From: Stagonosporopsis chrysanthemi
Taxonomy: Eukaryota; Ascomycota; Dothideomycetes; Pleosporales; Didymellaceae
NCBI GenBank assembly: GCA_022560025.1
Contig: JAFISE010000129.1
Span: forward strand, 21,215 to 85,214
Direction: 5' to 3'
Length of the DNA stretch: 64,000 bases
Below are positions 35,057 to 46,479 of this stretch, piece by piece. A program made the translations under genes and the position numbers. Numbering within the stretch: the first letter of the stretch is position 1; each line of letters begins with the position of its first letter. The notes below the pieces were generated by a model, which was not told where the DNA came from, did not search any database, and saw nothing but the letters and a program-made list of their open reading frames with translations.

Positions 35057-36478
35057 TCACCAACTCATTGGCAACTGATAATCAACCCAATGCTCCTCTG
35101 TATCCGCCTCCCTCCATTTTTCTAAACCCCCCACAACACCATGCTCGTCGACTTCCCACTTTCCTTCTTCAATCATCTCCACCCATCTCTCCAGCACGTA
35201 TTTGAGCTGCACATCATGCGCCGCAATGAAGTGGTTGAATCCCAGCTGGTACAGGTCCGCACTCTGTGGTTCAACATCAGCCGCAGCATTCTCTCCTGCG
35301 CTTCGTACAAGCTCGCCAATTATCGCGCCGTCGCTTGTGCGCGCAAATGCATTGGATCCGAGGGTAAAGGGGAGGACAAGCTTGCAGCCATCTTCGAAAG
35401 GATGGGTGTCGTGGGGGCTGGTTTCGGTAAGGTAGAGACCGGCTGAATAGGAAGACACGTTGTCGAAGTCACGCGGGAACGGCGAGATGCGCATCTGATC
35501 TCCCCATGGCGCGCGCCGGTGTAATTGATGGGCAGATGATGTGCTTGAGAAGAGGAGAAGCGGGAAGAGCCTGAGCATATTGTGCTCCGCTTGGTCCAAC
35601 ACTGTGGCGAAAGGTTGATATTGGGCAATGGTTAGGCCGGGTGCAATGTAGGTGAAGGCAGGTCTTGAACACTGGGTGAGGAACCGATATGCGAAGCTAT
35701 CGGCGGGTAGGATATCCGGATTGCCGTCAGTCACGACTTCGAGCAGACTTTGCTCTGCGCTCTGCGGTTGAGACGGCATCCTGGCGTGGATGGCGTTTAC
35801 CAGCTGCTCGAAAGCCTCAACAGTGTCTTCAAGGTCTTGTTCCGTGTATGAAGGCATGATCCACGGTTCCGTGCGTTCCTGTTCTCCACTATAACCCCCA
35901 TCAACGGCCACGATCTTCCCTAGCTCGATCATATCGACCAAGACGTCAAGAACCATCTCAAGAGGAAGCCACGCTTGCCGGCCATTCATGCTGATGTCTG
36001 AGTCATGTATGGACATGTGCTGCATAGCTGTGAACTCTTCTTGATCCAGAACCAGTCCCAAGGGATGAGTAGTGTCGAGCGCCCAGTTCGCCATGTACAG
36101 GGTGACATAGCGCCGCTTATTCGAATCATCTTCATCTTCCGCATACATTGCATTCTGCCAAAGTCCTTGTGGTGAGGAAAGGCGTGCCAGATATCGATGG
36201 AAAAGGTGAGGCGTGGTGGCCGGGTCCATTGCAAATCCATGCCAAGCTGCCTTCAGGAAAGACACCACAGAGGCATGGAGACGTTCGGTTGTACTCGCTA
36301 GAGCTGCATCGCCACCATAGCATTCCCACCACGTGCGTTTGTCGAGCGTGTCTAACGCCAGGCCGCGCTGCGTCCAACCTAGTTCAACGATGTAATTGTG
36401 TAGCGCCGCACAACGCTCAGAATCCAGGACGTCTAACTCTCGTAAGGGAGCTTGGTCGCTGACGCGCCATTCGGCCAT
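35057..36478 (-). CDS. Conserved-looking hypothetical protein, 473 aa, single exon
   Basis: Uninterrupted 473-codon frame with ATG at 36478 and gene-like codon use. The N-terminus MAEWRVSDQAPLRELDVLD shows no signal peptide. One short hydrophobic segment around residue 300 (MLRLFPLLLFSSTSS) is too short for a confident membrane span. The protein is acidic overall, rich in Trp and His, with no motif I can assign. Length, lack of internal repeats and intact frame argue for a real cytosolic protein of unknown function. It lies between the LysM relic and a RIP-degraded transposon and is transcribed in the same direction as the chitinase. Confidence 0.75.
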   Translation of the reverse strand: MAEWRVSDQAPLRELDVLDSERCAALHNYIVELGWTQRGLALDTLDKRTWWECYGGDAALASTTERLHASVVSFLKAAWHGFAMDPATTPHLFHRYLARLSSPQGLWQNAMYAEDEDDSNKRRYVTLYMANWALDTTHPLGLVLDQEEFTAMQHMSIHDSDISMNGRQAWLPLEMVLDVLVDMIELGKIVAVDGGYSGEQERTEPWIMPSYTEQDLEDTVEAFEQLVNAIHARMPSQPQSAEQSLLEVVTDGNPDILPADSFAYRFLTQCSRPAFTYIAPGLTIAQYQPFATVLDQAEHNMLRLFPLLLFSSTSSAHQLHRRAPWGDQMRISPFPRDFDNVSSYSAGLYLTETSPHDTHPFEDGCKLVLPFTLGSNAFARTSDGAIIGELVRSAGENAAADVEPQSADLYQLGFNHFIAAHDVQLKYVLERWVEMIEEGKWEVDEHGVVGGLEKWREADTEEHWVDYQLPMSW

Positions 36479-36631
36479 GATTATGTAGGGGATAGATGTA
36501 AAGAGGGATAGAGTTTTGTTGTGTCATGTCATTAGCAAGGTCGAATTTTTGAGATAAGCCATTTGATTTCTTAGCGGCTGCACTACCGTGTCTGTGCACT
36601 CAATGCGCGGATTCAGTCGATGCGCCGTTTT

Positions 36632-37970
36632 TACTAGTAAAAGTAGCAAAATTTAGTATCTTTAAAGCTAGATAACTTATTATCTAGTTAAGAAACTTAG
36701 ATACTTTATTAGAGTTACTATAGGTTAATTTTTAGTCTCTACAACTTTATTATAGAGGGTTTTCTAAAATTCCTAATATTTAAGGTACTTATTTTCTTAA
36801 CTAGTAGACTTAGAAAATTTAAACTTTAGTGATAAGCTTAGATATTAAAATTTAGTAGAGTAACTAGTATACTAGCTTTAACTTTAGTATTAGAAAAAAT
36901 CAAATATTATACCTAGTTCTTTAGGTACTCTATTTTTTAAGAAATTTAAGTACTTTTTAAGAGAAATATAGTGTATCTAAAGAGCTAGGTATAATATTTA
37001 ATTTTATCTTATAATATAATTAACAAAGCTAAGTATTTTCTCTTCTTAGAATAATATTTATAACAAATAGCTACTAATAGTATACTTTTTTATATATATA
37101 TTAAAATACTTTAACTAGTTAAAACTAAGTATATTAGTAGTCTAGCTAATCTTAGAGACTATAATAATCTAATTATAAAGTAGATTATCTTTTTTATACT
37201 AGTTTAAAAGATAGTTATAGGCCTAGAATATAATAATAAGTAGAATAGCCTATTCTTTAGTATTAATACTCTTAATAACTATTATCTCTTTTTAATTACC
37301 TAGCTAGACTTACTTTAGTTATCTTTGTCTCTTTAAAGATATAATAACTACTCTAGTAGATATCTACTCTATTACAAAGCCTGTCTTATTAAAGTTATAA
37401 GTATTATTATTCTAGATACTATACTTAGCTTTAATATTAGCTACTAGGCTAAACTAGCTCTAGATTAACTTTAGATCCTTATAGAGAGCTCTCTTATAGT
37501 TATACTTGTAATTAAACTTTACTTTAAGCTCTAGTTAGTGCTTAATAGATATACTAGGCTAGTTTAGGCTAATATAGCCTAGACTATGCTTAGTATTCAA
37601 AGAATTAGCTATATTAGCTACAGCTAATAGGCAGAGAGTAAATCTTTACGCGTTTAACTTAAGTATATACTAAATAATTATCTATTTATTATTATTATCT
37701 AGTCCTTGTAAGTTAGGTATTGTATTAGCGCGTAAAGTTTGTCTTGTGTGCTAATTAGATAGTGTCTTTTAAGGAACGCTATAGATTGCTGCAGAGCATT
37801 GCTAGGACAGATTTGCGTCTCTTTTAAGAGCTTAAAGCGTAAGCTGTATCTAATATTTGTTTAACGCGTCTCTAAAAGCTTATTAGCAAGGCATTTGTAT
37901 AGGTAGGGCAGTTTGGTAGGGTCTTGGCAAAAGTAGACGACTTGCCTGTGTAGGCGACTTGTCTGTAGAG
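36632..37970 (-). mobile_element. Fot1/pogo-like relic, 5' part, RIP-degraded
   Basis: The minus strand reads, with stops, an HTH/CENP-B region (SAAIYSVP, TIPNLQGL, IIIQYILKLNA, RFTLCLLAVANIANSL, LELKVKFNYKYNYKRA). YSI-NNNTYNFNKTGFVI, ISTRVVII and IIVIKSIN follow. This matches Fot1 transposases (YNFDETGFMMG...). The high-coordinate end carries a doubled CGACTTGYCTGT motif of period 17 (37938-37970) followed by TA, so this is the 5' TIR. The second half of the transposase and the other TIR are not recognisable down to the sharp composition border at about 36632. Confidence 0.65.
36902..37000. repeat. Imperfect inverted repeat (28-bp arms, 44-bp loop)
   Basis: Left arm 36902-36928 (AAATATTATACCTAGTTCTT...) and right arm 36973-37000 are reverse complements with a few transition mismatches. 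It lies inside the RIP-degraded Fot1 relic. It could be a fold-back/MITE remnant or the junction of two element ends. Confidence 0.55.
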
Positions 37971-38116
37971 TACGTTATTTGAACAATAAAGTTTTATGTT
38001 TGTTATAACACTTCTTAAGACATTTTAATCTACTATTTTATGTCCTAGCTCTACGTGTGTGCTGTAACTCCTTCTTCTACTCCTACGGCAATAAACTCAT
38101 CCTATTCTGGCAAGAA

Positions 38117-41100
38117 CTAGATGTGTCTACGATGGTTGTGGAAGTCTTGATGCTTTACATGCTGACGGTTCCGAGGCGCAACAGTCTGGACTGGAGCCGA
38201 TGCCGCAGTCTGGCCAGTCCTAGCGTTACTCGAGCCAGCAGTGGGAGTTGCCTCAGCAGAGCCTTTGGTGACAGGAATATCAGGAATTGGCGTCTTCTCG
38301 TATACCATGTTATTCTCCTCGTCGATGACATATTCGCACTGATTGCAGTCAATGTCTCCCGGCTGTTCGGCAGAGTCTGCGAATTCCATTGGCAAGCGGT
38401 TTTCCAACACACCCATGACGTTAGAGCGCTTTAGCCAGTTTGCGCTGGCAACGTCCTGAGGAAGTGGTTGGTTGTTCTGACTCAGCTGTGCCGGAGCGGT
38501 GCCGTAGCTTTGTTGCGGCCAGGCGTAGTTACGAAACATGCTGTTGAGAGCAGCAGTCAGCACGTGTTCAATTGAATTTGCACCAGGGAAGTCTTACGGA
38601 TCATTTGGTAGCGCTCTGAATCCGTGATCCAAGACCGTTGTGGGATTGTTACCGTTACGGGGGTCGTTGTACGTAGCTGCAAAAAGGTGGTCATTACACG
38701 AGGAATTCATAAATGCTTCAGTGGAAGACTTACCCCAGCACTCCGATCCAGCAGTTTGACTATCGAAGCCATACTTCTGAATGAAATGCGGACGGGCACT
38801 GTTCGCAGCAAGACGGGGATCACCCGGTGGATGGTAAAACTCCCAGGTGACGGGCGGATCGGGTTTGCCTAATGCGGACCTCAAAGAGGAGCAAGGCTTC
38901 CATTGCGCGCTCAAGAATTGGTTCCAATCCGTTCCCTGTCGCCCGTTTGCAGGTCCGTTCACCAAACGGCATACTTGATTGTGGAGTCCAGCGCGTCCCT
39001 CCCACAGGCTGCCCATTGGAAACTCATCACTGAGACCAAATTTAGTCGTTGTAGAGAGTATAGATGGCAGTCATTCACTTACACTTGACAACGAGATCCT
39101 TGCTGAGCCTGGGAGCGATACTCCGGTTTTCGGTAGGTGGTCCTCCAAGCATGCTTTGCATATTCGGGGTCTGCTCCTCGTGCTTTGGTCGAGTCAGCGT
39201 CGATCCACTCCAAGAATAATAGCCAAAGATACCTTCATAGTGGTACACGGTCCTTCCGGCGTTTCCTTCGTAGATTCCCCAAGACTGATTGTCGCAGATC
39301 TGTTGGGCATGAGCATCGCGGTGCAGAAGAACCGTAAGACTAATTCACACAAGCTTACCTCGTCAAACGTCCGGCCGTATTTACAAGTATATGTGACTGC
39401 ACAGTCCGTATCTTTAGCCTTGTCATAGGTCAGGCTAAGCCACTGGCCCAAAAATTTCTGCTTTGGTGCCTGCGCAGGAGGCTTTGGTTGAGTTGGCGGA
39501 GGTCGAGGTCGTGGAGGTTTCTGAATTCGTCCAGTCCGAACTCCCGGTACGACTCCCACAGCATGCATTGTTGCCGCCTCTTTTGCTTTGATCTCGCATA
39601 CCGAAAAGACGGCAGCGAAGGTAGCTGTGAAGGCGGGCAGGAACCCCAGACCAAAGGAGAAGATGCCCGCAGCCGTACCTAGGTTGACTTAGCAAAGGGG
39701 AGTGACCTTGGTTGATAGCAGGAATTACATACCAGCCGCAGTAGCAGCGGCAGTCGCACCAGCCGTACAGGCTGCTGTCAGCCCTGCGAATTTACCAACG
39801 TCGAGTTTGCCTCCGTTGGTCTCCTTTCCATCTGTACCAATGAGATCGAGGGAAGATATTGAACCTTTCGAAGACGCCTTGAAACCGTCACAGCAGTACG
39901 TCTGAAACCCACCTATGGATCTTGTAAGCAAGTCAAAACTCAGCAAGTATGAAAAGCGGGCTTACCGTTGCAATCATAGTCCAAGGTGATCGACCCTTTG
40001 CGGCCAAGGCTGTTTGCTAGTTACACTGTCAGCGTTCAAGCAGCCGGGCTGAGTCGGATTCTGTCACCATTGAAAGCGATTGCAACTGGGCCGGACAAGT
40101 CCAAGCCCGAGCCCAGAGCGCGCTTCTTGTTATCCGTCGCTGCAAATTCGCAACCTCCTCCACAAGAAATGCCGACGCCATGCCAACCATTCCATGAGCA
40201 AGTTCCCATGGTGGTACCTGAAGCGCAACACAAAGTCTGCACCTTGCCGTCTTTGCAGACTGTGTTGGAGCTCACTCCGTTCACTTGACCATCGGAATAT
40301 GTCTCCTCGAAATAGCCATCGACGCACTTGCCGCCACAGAAAGTCCAGTAGCAGGAATTGATGTTAGTAGCTTCCGTCTGCGCAAGCCTTCGTTTGTCCT
40401 TAAGCTCGAGAGCCACACTAGGAGAGACACCATTTGCCTTGCCGATCCCCAGGTAATCGTTTGTGCTTGTGCTGTCTTTATCGTCGAGGTCCACGGCCCA
40501 TACCATCGTTCCGCCGAGGCACCACTTATTCGCCGCTTTGATCTTTATCTGCATTGTCTCTCCGTCATCGTAGCTTACCCATTGGTTTGAGTTCCAGGTA
40601 ACCCATTTGACTGCAGCTTCTTTATCAAAAACGGGCTTTGCGCCAGTACTGTCCAGAATCTTGAAGATTTCGGCGTTGGAGAGCGTGCCCGCTGAGTTTG
40701 TGCATGAGCCAGGGCTGCCGCCTTCGCTGAATTGGCATATACCATTGGGTTTGTTGCAGCTTGGGTTTGACAAGGTGAAGCTTCGGCCGTACCAGCCAAG
40801 TCCTAACGTGACCTTTGCGGGTGACACGTTGTTGCGCCAGAGCAAGTCCAAGCCTAGTTGGATTTCCGTGAGATTGGTGTGAGGCTTTATGTAGGGCCCA
40901 GTAAACTTGTTTGTCGAATCCCAAACACCCTAACCAAAGATTAGCTAAGTATAGATATTCAACATGACGCGCAGACATACGTGAATATCGTAGCTCATCA
41001 TGTTGAGCCAGTCGAGGTGCTTCTCGAGCCCCTTGAGATCGAACCAGCGCAGATACCAATAGCTGCTTGGCAGTGTGGCAGAGATGCCGTACTTTGTTCC

Positions 41101-42506
41101 CCAAGCAGCTCGCATCTCCTTTAAGAGTGTGACGAAGTTCTCAATGTCTGCAGTCTTACCTCCGCGGTCTGGCGCTCCGGGGTACTCCCAGTCAATGTCG
41201 GCCCCTACAATCCTGTTAGTATTTTAACTACTAGAACATCATTGGGCAGCAGTCGCTGCATACCGTCAAATCCGAAGCTTTGCATGAAGTTGGTGAGGGA
41301 AGTAATGAACTTTTTCCTGTTTACTGCGGTGGAGGCCATGTCGCTAAATGCGGTCTGAGTGTTCGGATTATTAGTTGCATCATTGAAGCTCCATCCACCG
41401 ATGGAAATCCAAGTCTGCAGTCCTGGATAAGTCTCCTTCAGGTTCGTGAACTCCGTATAGAGTGTTGGATCGCCGGCGTCCATGGGCATCATCTCGAATG
41501 TTGTCGGATTGAAAAACGCGAAAGCTGGAGGAAATATGAGCGTTGAGTGTACGCCGCATCTTCGTTGAAAAGGGACGTACCGAAGTTCATGTGTGTGAAG
41601 CCGGTCAGATCAAGATCCTTAGGCATACGCTTGTCGCACTTGCGCGTTGAGGCCCTTTCGTGATCATCTAGTGCTGCACGCTGATACTTTTTGCGAGGAA
41701 CTCACCAACTTTCGTAGTAGCCAATATGTCTCTTCACCGTAGTGCCACTGCACGATGGTTCCTTGGCTTTTCCACACCCACCGAATCCAGATTGGCATCC
41801 AGTCCCGCAGAAGTCCTGGACGCGAAGTCAGAATTGTAATTGTCGAAGACGATACTTTTGGGTTACACACGTCTGTGGTTCCACAGAAGCCAAATTTACT
41901 ACAGCAAACATTCAGTGGGCATTTGGACTTATCTGCCGGCGCATATTGTCCGCATTCGGCCTAGATCTCAATTAGCAACGCGAAACGTCAACTCCTGTAG
42001 CCACCTACTTTTGCGTCACAATTTGACAAGCATTTGCCGGCGCCACACTCGTCTGGAGAGTACCCGCACTGTCAACGTAAGTCTGGAGGACCCAATGATT
42101 GTCAAGATCGTTTTCAATTTACCACACCGGACTACCCACAATTAGTAGAGTACAAAAGCTTTCGATTCAAGTTTTTCACTTTACTTACCTGACCACAGCA
42201 AGCACCGTTCACACAAGGTGCACCAGGAGCACACATGCCGACCGGAAGGCCGTTATCGCCCGACTGACGCTTCGTGAGGCTTGTGCCATCGGTATCTTTG
42301 CCTACCAGCGCTACGTAAAGCGGGTTCGTGTTGATCTGGCTCTCATTACGGTATTTCGGGGTGGAGTTCGAGTGCTTCTCGAACAGAGGGCTGTACAACG
42401 TCGCATTTTTCGGTCGAGTTGGGTCTGTAGAGTTCGGTAGCCGAGAAGACTGCGCTGCGCTGCTGGATATGATGGCAAGCACGGCCGCAACCGGAGGGAA
42501 CAACAT
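38117..42506 (-). CDS. Subgroup-C (killer-toxin-like) GH18 chitinase with CBM18 modules, 16 exons
   Basis: Secreted endochitinase-type enzyme, 1,190 residues. Exons (descending): 42506-42189, 42131-42123, 42068-42009, 41960-41871, 41815-41706, 41654-41581, 41524-41264, 41204-40981, 40929-40068, 40016-39966, 39912-39733, 39678-39359, 39299-39085, 39029-38734, 38676-38598, 38540-38117. Introns are 48-59 nt with GT-AG ends, and the sum is divisible by three. Residues 1-18 are a signal peptide (MLFPPVAAVLAIISSSAA). Cys-rich chitin-binding modules follow (CVNGACCGQ/SGV/CGYSPDECG and CPLNVCCSKFGFCGTT). GH18 motifs are SIGGW (261-265), FDGADIDWE with catalytic D307, D310, D312 and E314, and MMSYD. 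A Cys-rich killer-toxin-like C-terminal half ends without a GPI signal. Exon 2 is a 9-nt microexon. The 57-nt intron at 38677-38733 is in frame and could be retained. Divergent from the LysM/CBM18 gene. Confidence 0.88.
41185..41187 (-). other. Catalytic glutamate codon of the GH18 chitinase
   Basis: GAG for E314 in the DGADIDWE motif, the proton donor of GH18 enzymes. It is encoded at the start of exon 8, just after an intron that splits the codon of G308. Confidence 0.9.
42123..42131 (-). other. 9-nt microexon (Ser-Gly-Val) of the chitinase
   Basis: The intron upstream (42132-42188, 57 nt) begins GTAAGT and ends GGGTAG; the one downstream (42069-42122, 54 nt) begins GTAAAT and ends GACAG. 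Including SGV gives CCGQSGVCGYSPDECG, the standard spacing of the CBM18-like module. Skipping it would stay in frame but delete three residues between conserved cysteines. Confidence 0.7.
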
Positions 42507-43936
42507 GCTTGGATTGATGGTCCCCTAGAGTTGACGAACAACGATTGAGATATTGGGGAGTTGAAGAAACAGGACATCGAGTCAGCGCCCAGGCCACGGG
42601 CCTGAGCTAATGCAATTTTTATGAGGAGCAGTTCGAAGCACCGATATTCCGTGACAATCAGGCCCCAGCCCGTAGAGAGGCGCTCTGGGCCGTTGCCAGA
42701 AGCGGAAGCAAATTGGGGCCAAATATTGTATCCACTCGCCCAGACTGCCGAAAGATTGCTTCGGCCCAAGAAAACTATTGTGGCATGAACGGAAGATCGG
42801 CAAGTGTAGATGCCCAGACTGATCCTGGGGATAGTGGATCTGATGTGAGAAGTTTAAGGCGCTACGCCCCGTCCAAGTCCGAATGCTTCTGTTCTGCCGA
42901 TATAGATGTTCAGGGGTGCATAAAAAAGTGGATACGGCAAGACTTGTGTGCTATCAGCCGTCTAAAAGTAAGCCAATACCCGAGGCCGAATAAGTCCGGA
43001 CTGAAATCTCATGTTCGAGAAAGACGACGAAAAGTAGCGGTAGATGCGCAGAGCATGATGCGGCGAGAAGGGTGAGCTTTGTAGGCCTTAACGTTATTCA
43101 TGCGTCGCTGTAGTCGTCTAAGCATGTACTAATGATTGGCCAATTCAAGTGTGGGGGTCCTGTGAAATCGTTGCCCCTAGTGCAGCGAGACGACGATGAG
43201 CCCCGCGACGCTTTCCAAACAGGGTTAGTACGGTAGCGGCCTTTAGCCTACATCTAGTGTCAAGCAGCGGGACTTGTTAACGGGCATGCCAATGAGGGGT
43301 TGATGGGCATACCAATAAGCAATTTGACCGATAGCCCGACAATCTGATTCATACACAGTATGGGTATCGAGTTAGTGAGCGGCATAGGTACTAAGGACGA
43401 TCGACCATCCGCAGACCAGCCCGTATCGCTTGCCGGGCCACGCGGGTTGAAAAATAAGCCGCACTCCAAACCACAGTAAAGTCGAGGAATACCAACAGAG
43501 TCGTCATCTTTACTGCAATACAACGCAACAACAAGGCTCTACTAATTCTTACAAAAACACCAATTTGTAGAGAGAAAGCAGCTCTATGATTCTGTCCTTT
43601 TAAAATTTCGTCTTTTGCTGTTGGTGTTACTCAATCTGGGCAGCAACTGAGGGTATCTTTTGTGAGTGCGGCTTATTCTTCAACCCGCGTGCCGGGCGTA
43701 AGCACTCCGCCAAGCCTCCAAGGTCATGGGAAGTAAGCCGCCTTCCCAGCAGCCCCACACGACAGTTTTTCATCGAAGAGCCACAGGGGTCGGACGCTAA
43801 GCTCCGAGGAGACGGATCCAGATTGCTTGATCTTTTGAGCACGCTATGTCACTACATGATCTCTAGAGCACCCATTCGATCGCTGCTGCTGCAGCAACCT
43901 CACCATTCTCTGCAGCATCATCACTGAACGCACAAC
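42507..43936. promoter_or_regulatory. Divergent intergenic region between chitinase and LysM/CBM18 genes
   Basis: 1.43 kb separates the two start codons, so it must hold both promoters. No protein-like ORF is seen. It contains a conspicuous inverted repeat (43432-43470 / 43658-43697, separate entry). No individual transcription-factor site can be assigned with confidence. Confidence 0.6.
43432..43697. repeat. Inverted repeat, ~39-bp arms around a 187-bp spacer
   Basis: Left arm 43432-43470 (GCCGGGCCACGCGGGTTGAA...) is the reverse complement of 43658-43697, with only a few mismatches. The layout, short GC-rich arms around a non-coding spacer between two genes, suits a MITE or its footprint. 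It could alternatively be a cis element; no target duplication is obvious. Confidence 0.7.
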
Positions 43937-46095
43937 ATGTCACCGATGCTGCGGCGTCTGGCCTTTGCGGCCGGTATTGGCGCTCAGGTGCAAGCAGCTT
44001 TCAAGATATACGATGCTTACAGTCCTGCGGAATTGCAGGCTGCGCACGGCATATCTTCGACTTGTTCGGATGCTTTGTATGTGCCCTGGAATACTGATTC
44101 ATGCGGGACGCTGACCTTGAGGGATAGGAATATGACGATATCCTGTGACGAGAGCAACATGTCTCGAGCAGCGGAAGGGGTTGACATGGACTGTAAATTT
44201 CAAAATCATCCGGAAATGCTAATCTGTCAGGGCTGATCGAAGTAACAGACTGGTACATGGAAAACATCACAGCCCTGTGCACGGCTTCGTGCTCGAGTTC
44301 ATTGCAAACCTGGCTTTCAACAGTTGAACAGTCTTGCAGCTCCGATACGTTGGACTTCATGGGCAGCATCATGATGGCCAAGACTGTACCTGTGGTCTTC
44401 AAATCCGCGTACGACATTGCTTGCCTTCAGGATAGGTAGGAAATGTAACTCTATGCTGGCTCACATAGCTAACGCACTTCTAGTCAATCAAACTGGTGTT
44501 TCTTCAACTCGCAGTACTGGCAGGGTAGTGAGTACATCACGTTAGTATCCGGACTAGTCTTTTAGATTGTAGGGTCGCTGACATAGATCGCAAAGCTACG
44601 ATGAAGAGGCATGCTGGGCGGAAGACAAATCGCTAATTCCTCCGGAGTGTGATGAGTATGGGGCTCTCACTGGCGGTCTTAGCGCAGACATGATGGATGT
44701 CACTCGCATGTACGATCAAGAGCTCGTAAGGTGGACCCGATTCGAATCACATCAGATCGTCATGCTAATTGCTGAATGACCTAGCTCTGCGACGAATGCT
44801 TCGTCAAAATGTGGCGTCAGCGGCTGCTCAATCCGTTTCTCCAGGATGGTCGGTCTACCACTTATCTGCTTGAGCAGTACCAGGCCATCCAGAAGAACTG
44901 CTCCATGAACCTGCCGGTGACGACTTCATCCTCGACGCTATTCGTATCTCTGGGTTATACCAGTGTTCCCGCCGAGAACACTGCTTCTCCAACAACCAGC
45001 GGCAGCGCTCCGGCAGCCACAACATGCATTGGCCAAGTGATCGATCCACCCAAGACCGGAGAGCTTGCAGACTGCCTCAAGATGGCTGACGACTACAAAG
45101 TCGCTCTTGGTGACATATACAAAGCAACCGGCGATGCACTATGCCAATTCACGACCCCAATTTGCCTGCCTGCATCCTGCGAAGGCGAAGTGATCTGGGA
45201 CGGACAATCCTGCTCCGACCTAGCAGCCCAATACTCCAGTGACAGCCTCAAAATCACCGAAATGATGTTCCTTGGCTGGAACCCCAACATCATCGGAGAC
45301 TGTACCCGACTCAAGCCCGGCCAACGAGTATGCAGCCGCCCGCCCGGCGGTCAATTCACTCCGACGGGAGTCATCTATGCCCCAACCGCTGCCGGCTCAT
45401 ACTACTCCACCGCCAGCGCTCCCGCCCCAACGCGAACCGGCACAACAGAGAGCTGCGGTCTCTACCACACCGTCGTGTCCGGCGACACGTGCAACTCCGT
45501 CGCTCTGCGCTACGGCATCAACTTCCAAACGCTCCGCGACCTCAACACCGTCATCGACGAAACCTGCACCAACCTCTGGCTGGAATACGCCATCTGCGTT
45601 GCGCTCGTCACGCAGGCACCGACATCCAGCGACGGCACGTGCGGGCCCAGCGCGAACCATGCGACATGCGAAGGCACCACGTTCGGCCCTTGCTGCAGCA
45701 CGAGCGGGTACTGCGGTTCGAGTCCGGAATACTGCGGCGCCGGGAATTGCGCGTCGGGCGCATGTAATGGCGATAGTACGGGCGTGACGACGAACGGTAC
45801 GTGTGGCCCGACGATCTCGTGTAACAACCCGAGCTTTGGACCGTGTTGCTCGACGTCGGGGTACTGCGGCTCAACGCAGGACTATTGCGGTCCAGGGAAT
45901 TGCTATTCTGGGGCATGCAATACAGATGAAGGCGGGCTTTCGACGGATGGGAGCTGTGGGCCGAATTTTGCGGGCAATAAGACGTGTACTGGCACGCAGT
46001 TTGGCGATTGTTGTAGCAACTATGGGTATTGTGGGTCGAACGATGATTATTGCGCGAAGGGGAATTGTTACTCGGGGGCGTGTAAGGACAGTTAG
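43937..46095 (+). CDS. Secreted LysM + CBM18 chitin-binding protein, 6 exons
   Basis: 632 residues from exons 43937-44076, 44128-44192, 44249-44435, 44484-44540, 44587-44725 and 44785-46095. Introns are 46-59 nt and the exon sum is divisible by three. Residues 1-20 (MSPMLRRLAFAAGIGAQVQA) are a signal peptide. A Cys-rich N-terminal region follows (ITALCTASCSSSLQTWLS, SNWCFFNSQYW). LysM-like segments lie at about 275-330, 330-385 (FLGWNPNIIGDCTRLKPGQRVC) and 423-472 (GLYHTVVSGDTCNSVALRYG...NLWLEYAICV). Three C-terminal CBM18 modules of the CCSTSGYCGSSPEYCG type follow (about 480-630). No catalytic domain is present, so the role is chitin binding, as in fungal LysM proteins that pair with subgroup-C chitinases. 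It is head-to-head with such a chitinase. Confidence 0.9.
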
Positions 46096-46479
46096 ATTGT
46101 GGGCGTGGTGTGGTTCACTGCAGCATGCATGCGTGACGGCTGTGTCGATAGAACCACAGCAAATCGTTTTAGCATACACGTATACGGGTGACGATTAGCA
46201 CCCTCCGGTCAGTCATCAGATCAGAAAATCGAAAATCCAAGAACTCATTCTCTACACCTAAATAACACAAACGCGAGCCATTACCTACCCGAGGTGGACG
46301 GTGCAATTAAGAGCCACCCCACAAAGACAAAACTACAACTTCAACACGCGATGAGTCCACCAACATAGCTTAAATTAAGGTTGCGCTTGCAGCAATAGAA
46401 CCCTGGAACAAGGAATTTCTTAGCTGTTGTTAGATTGCAATAGATCACCATTGTAGTCGCGCAACGCTCGCGTGACGAC
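46096..46479. other. Intergenic region downstream of the LysM/CBM18 gene
   Basis: Contains the 3' end of the LysM/CBM18 transcript and unique non-coding sequence. No ORF, RNA gene or repeat is supported. Confidence 0.4.

Noticed and set aside
38677..38733. Treating the in-frame 57 nt as coding in the chitinase
   Set aside because: It has perfect GTAAGT and TTTTTGCAG ends and a size like the other introns; retained reading is possible but less likely.
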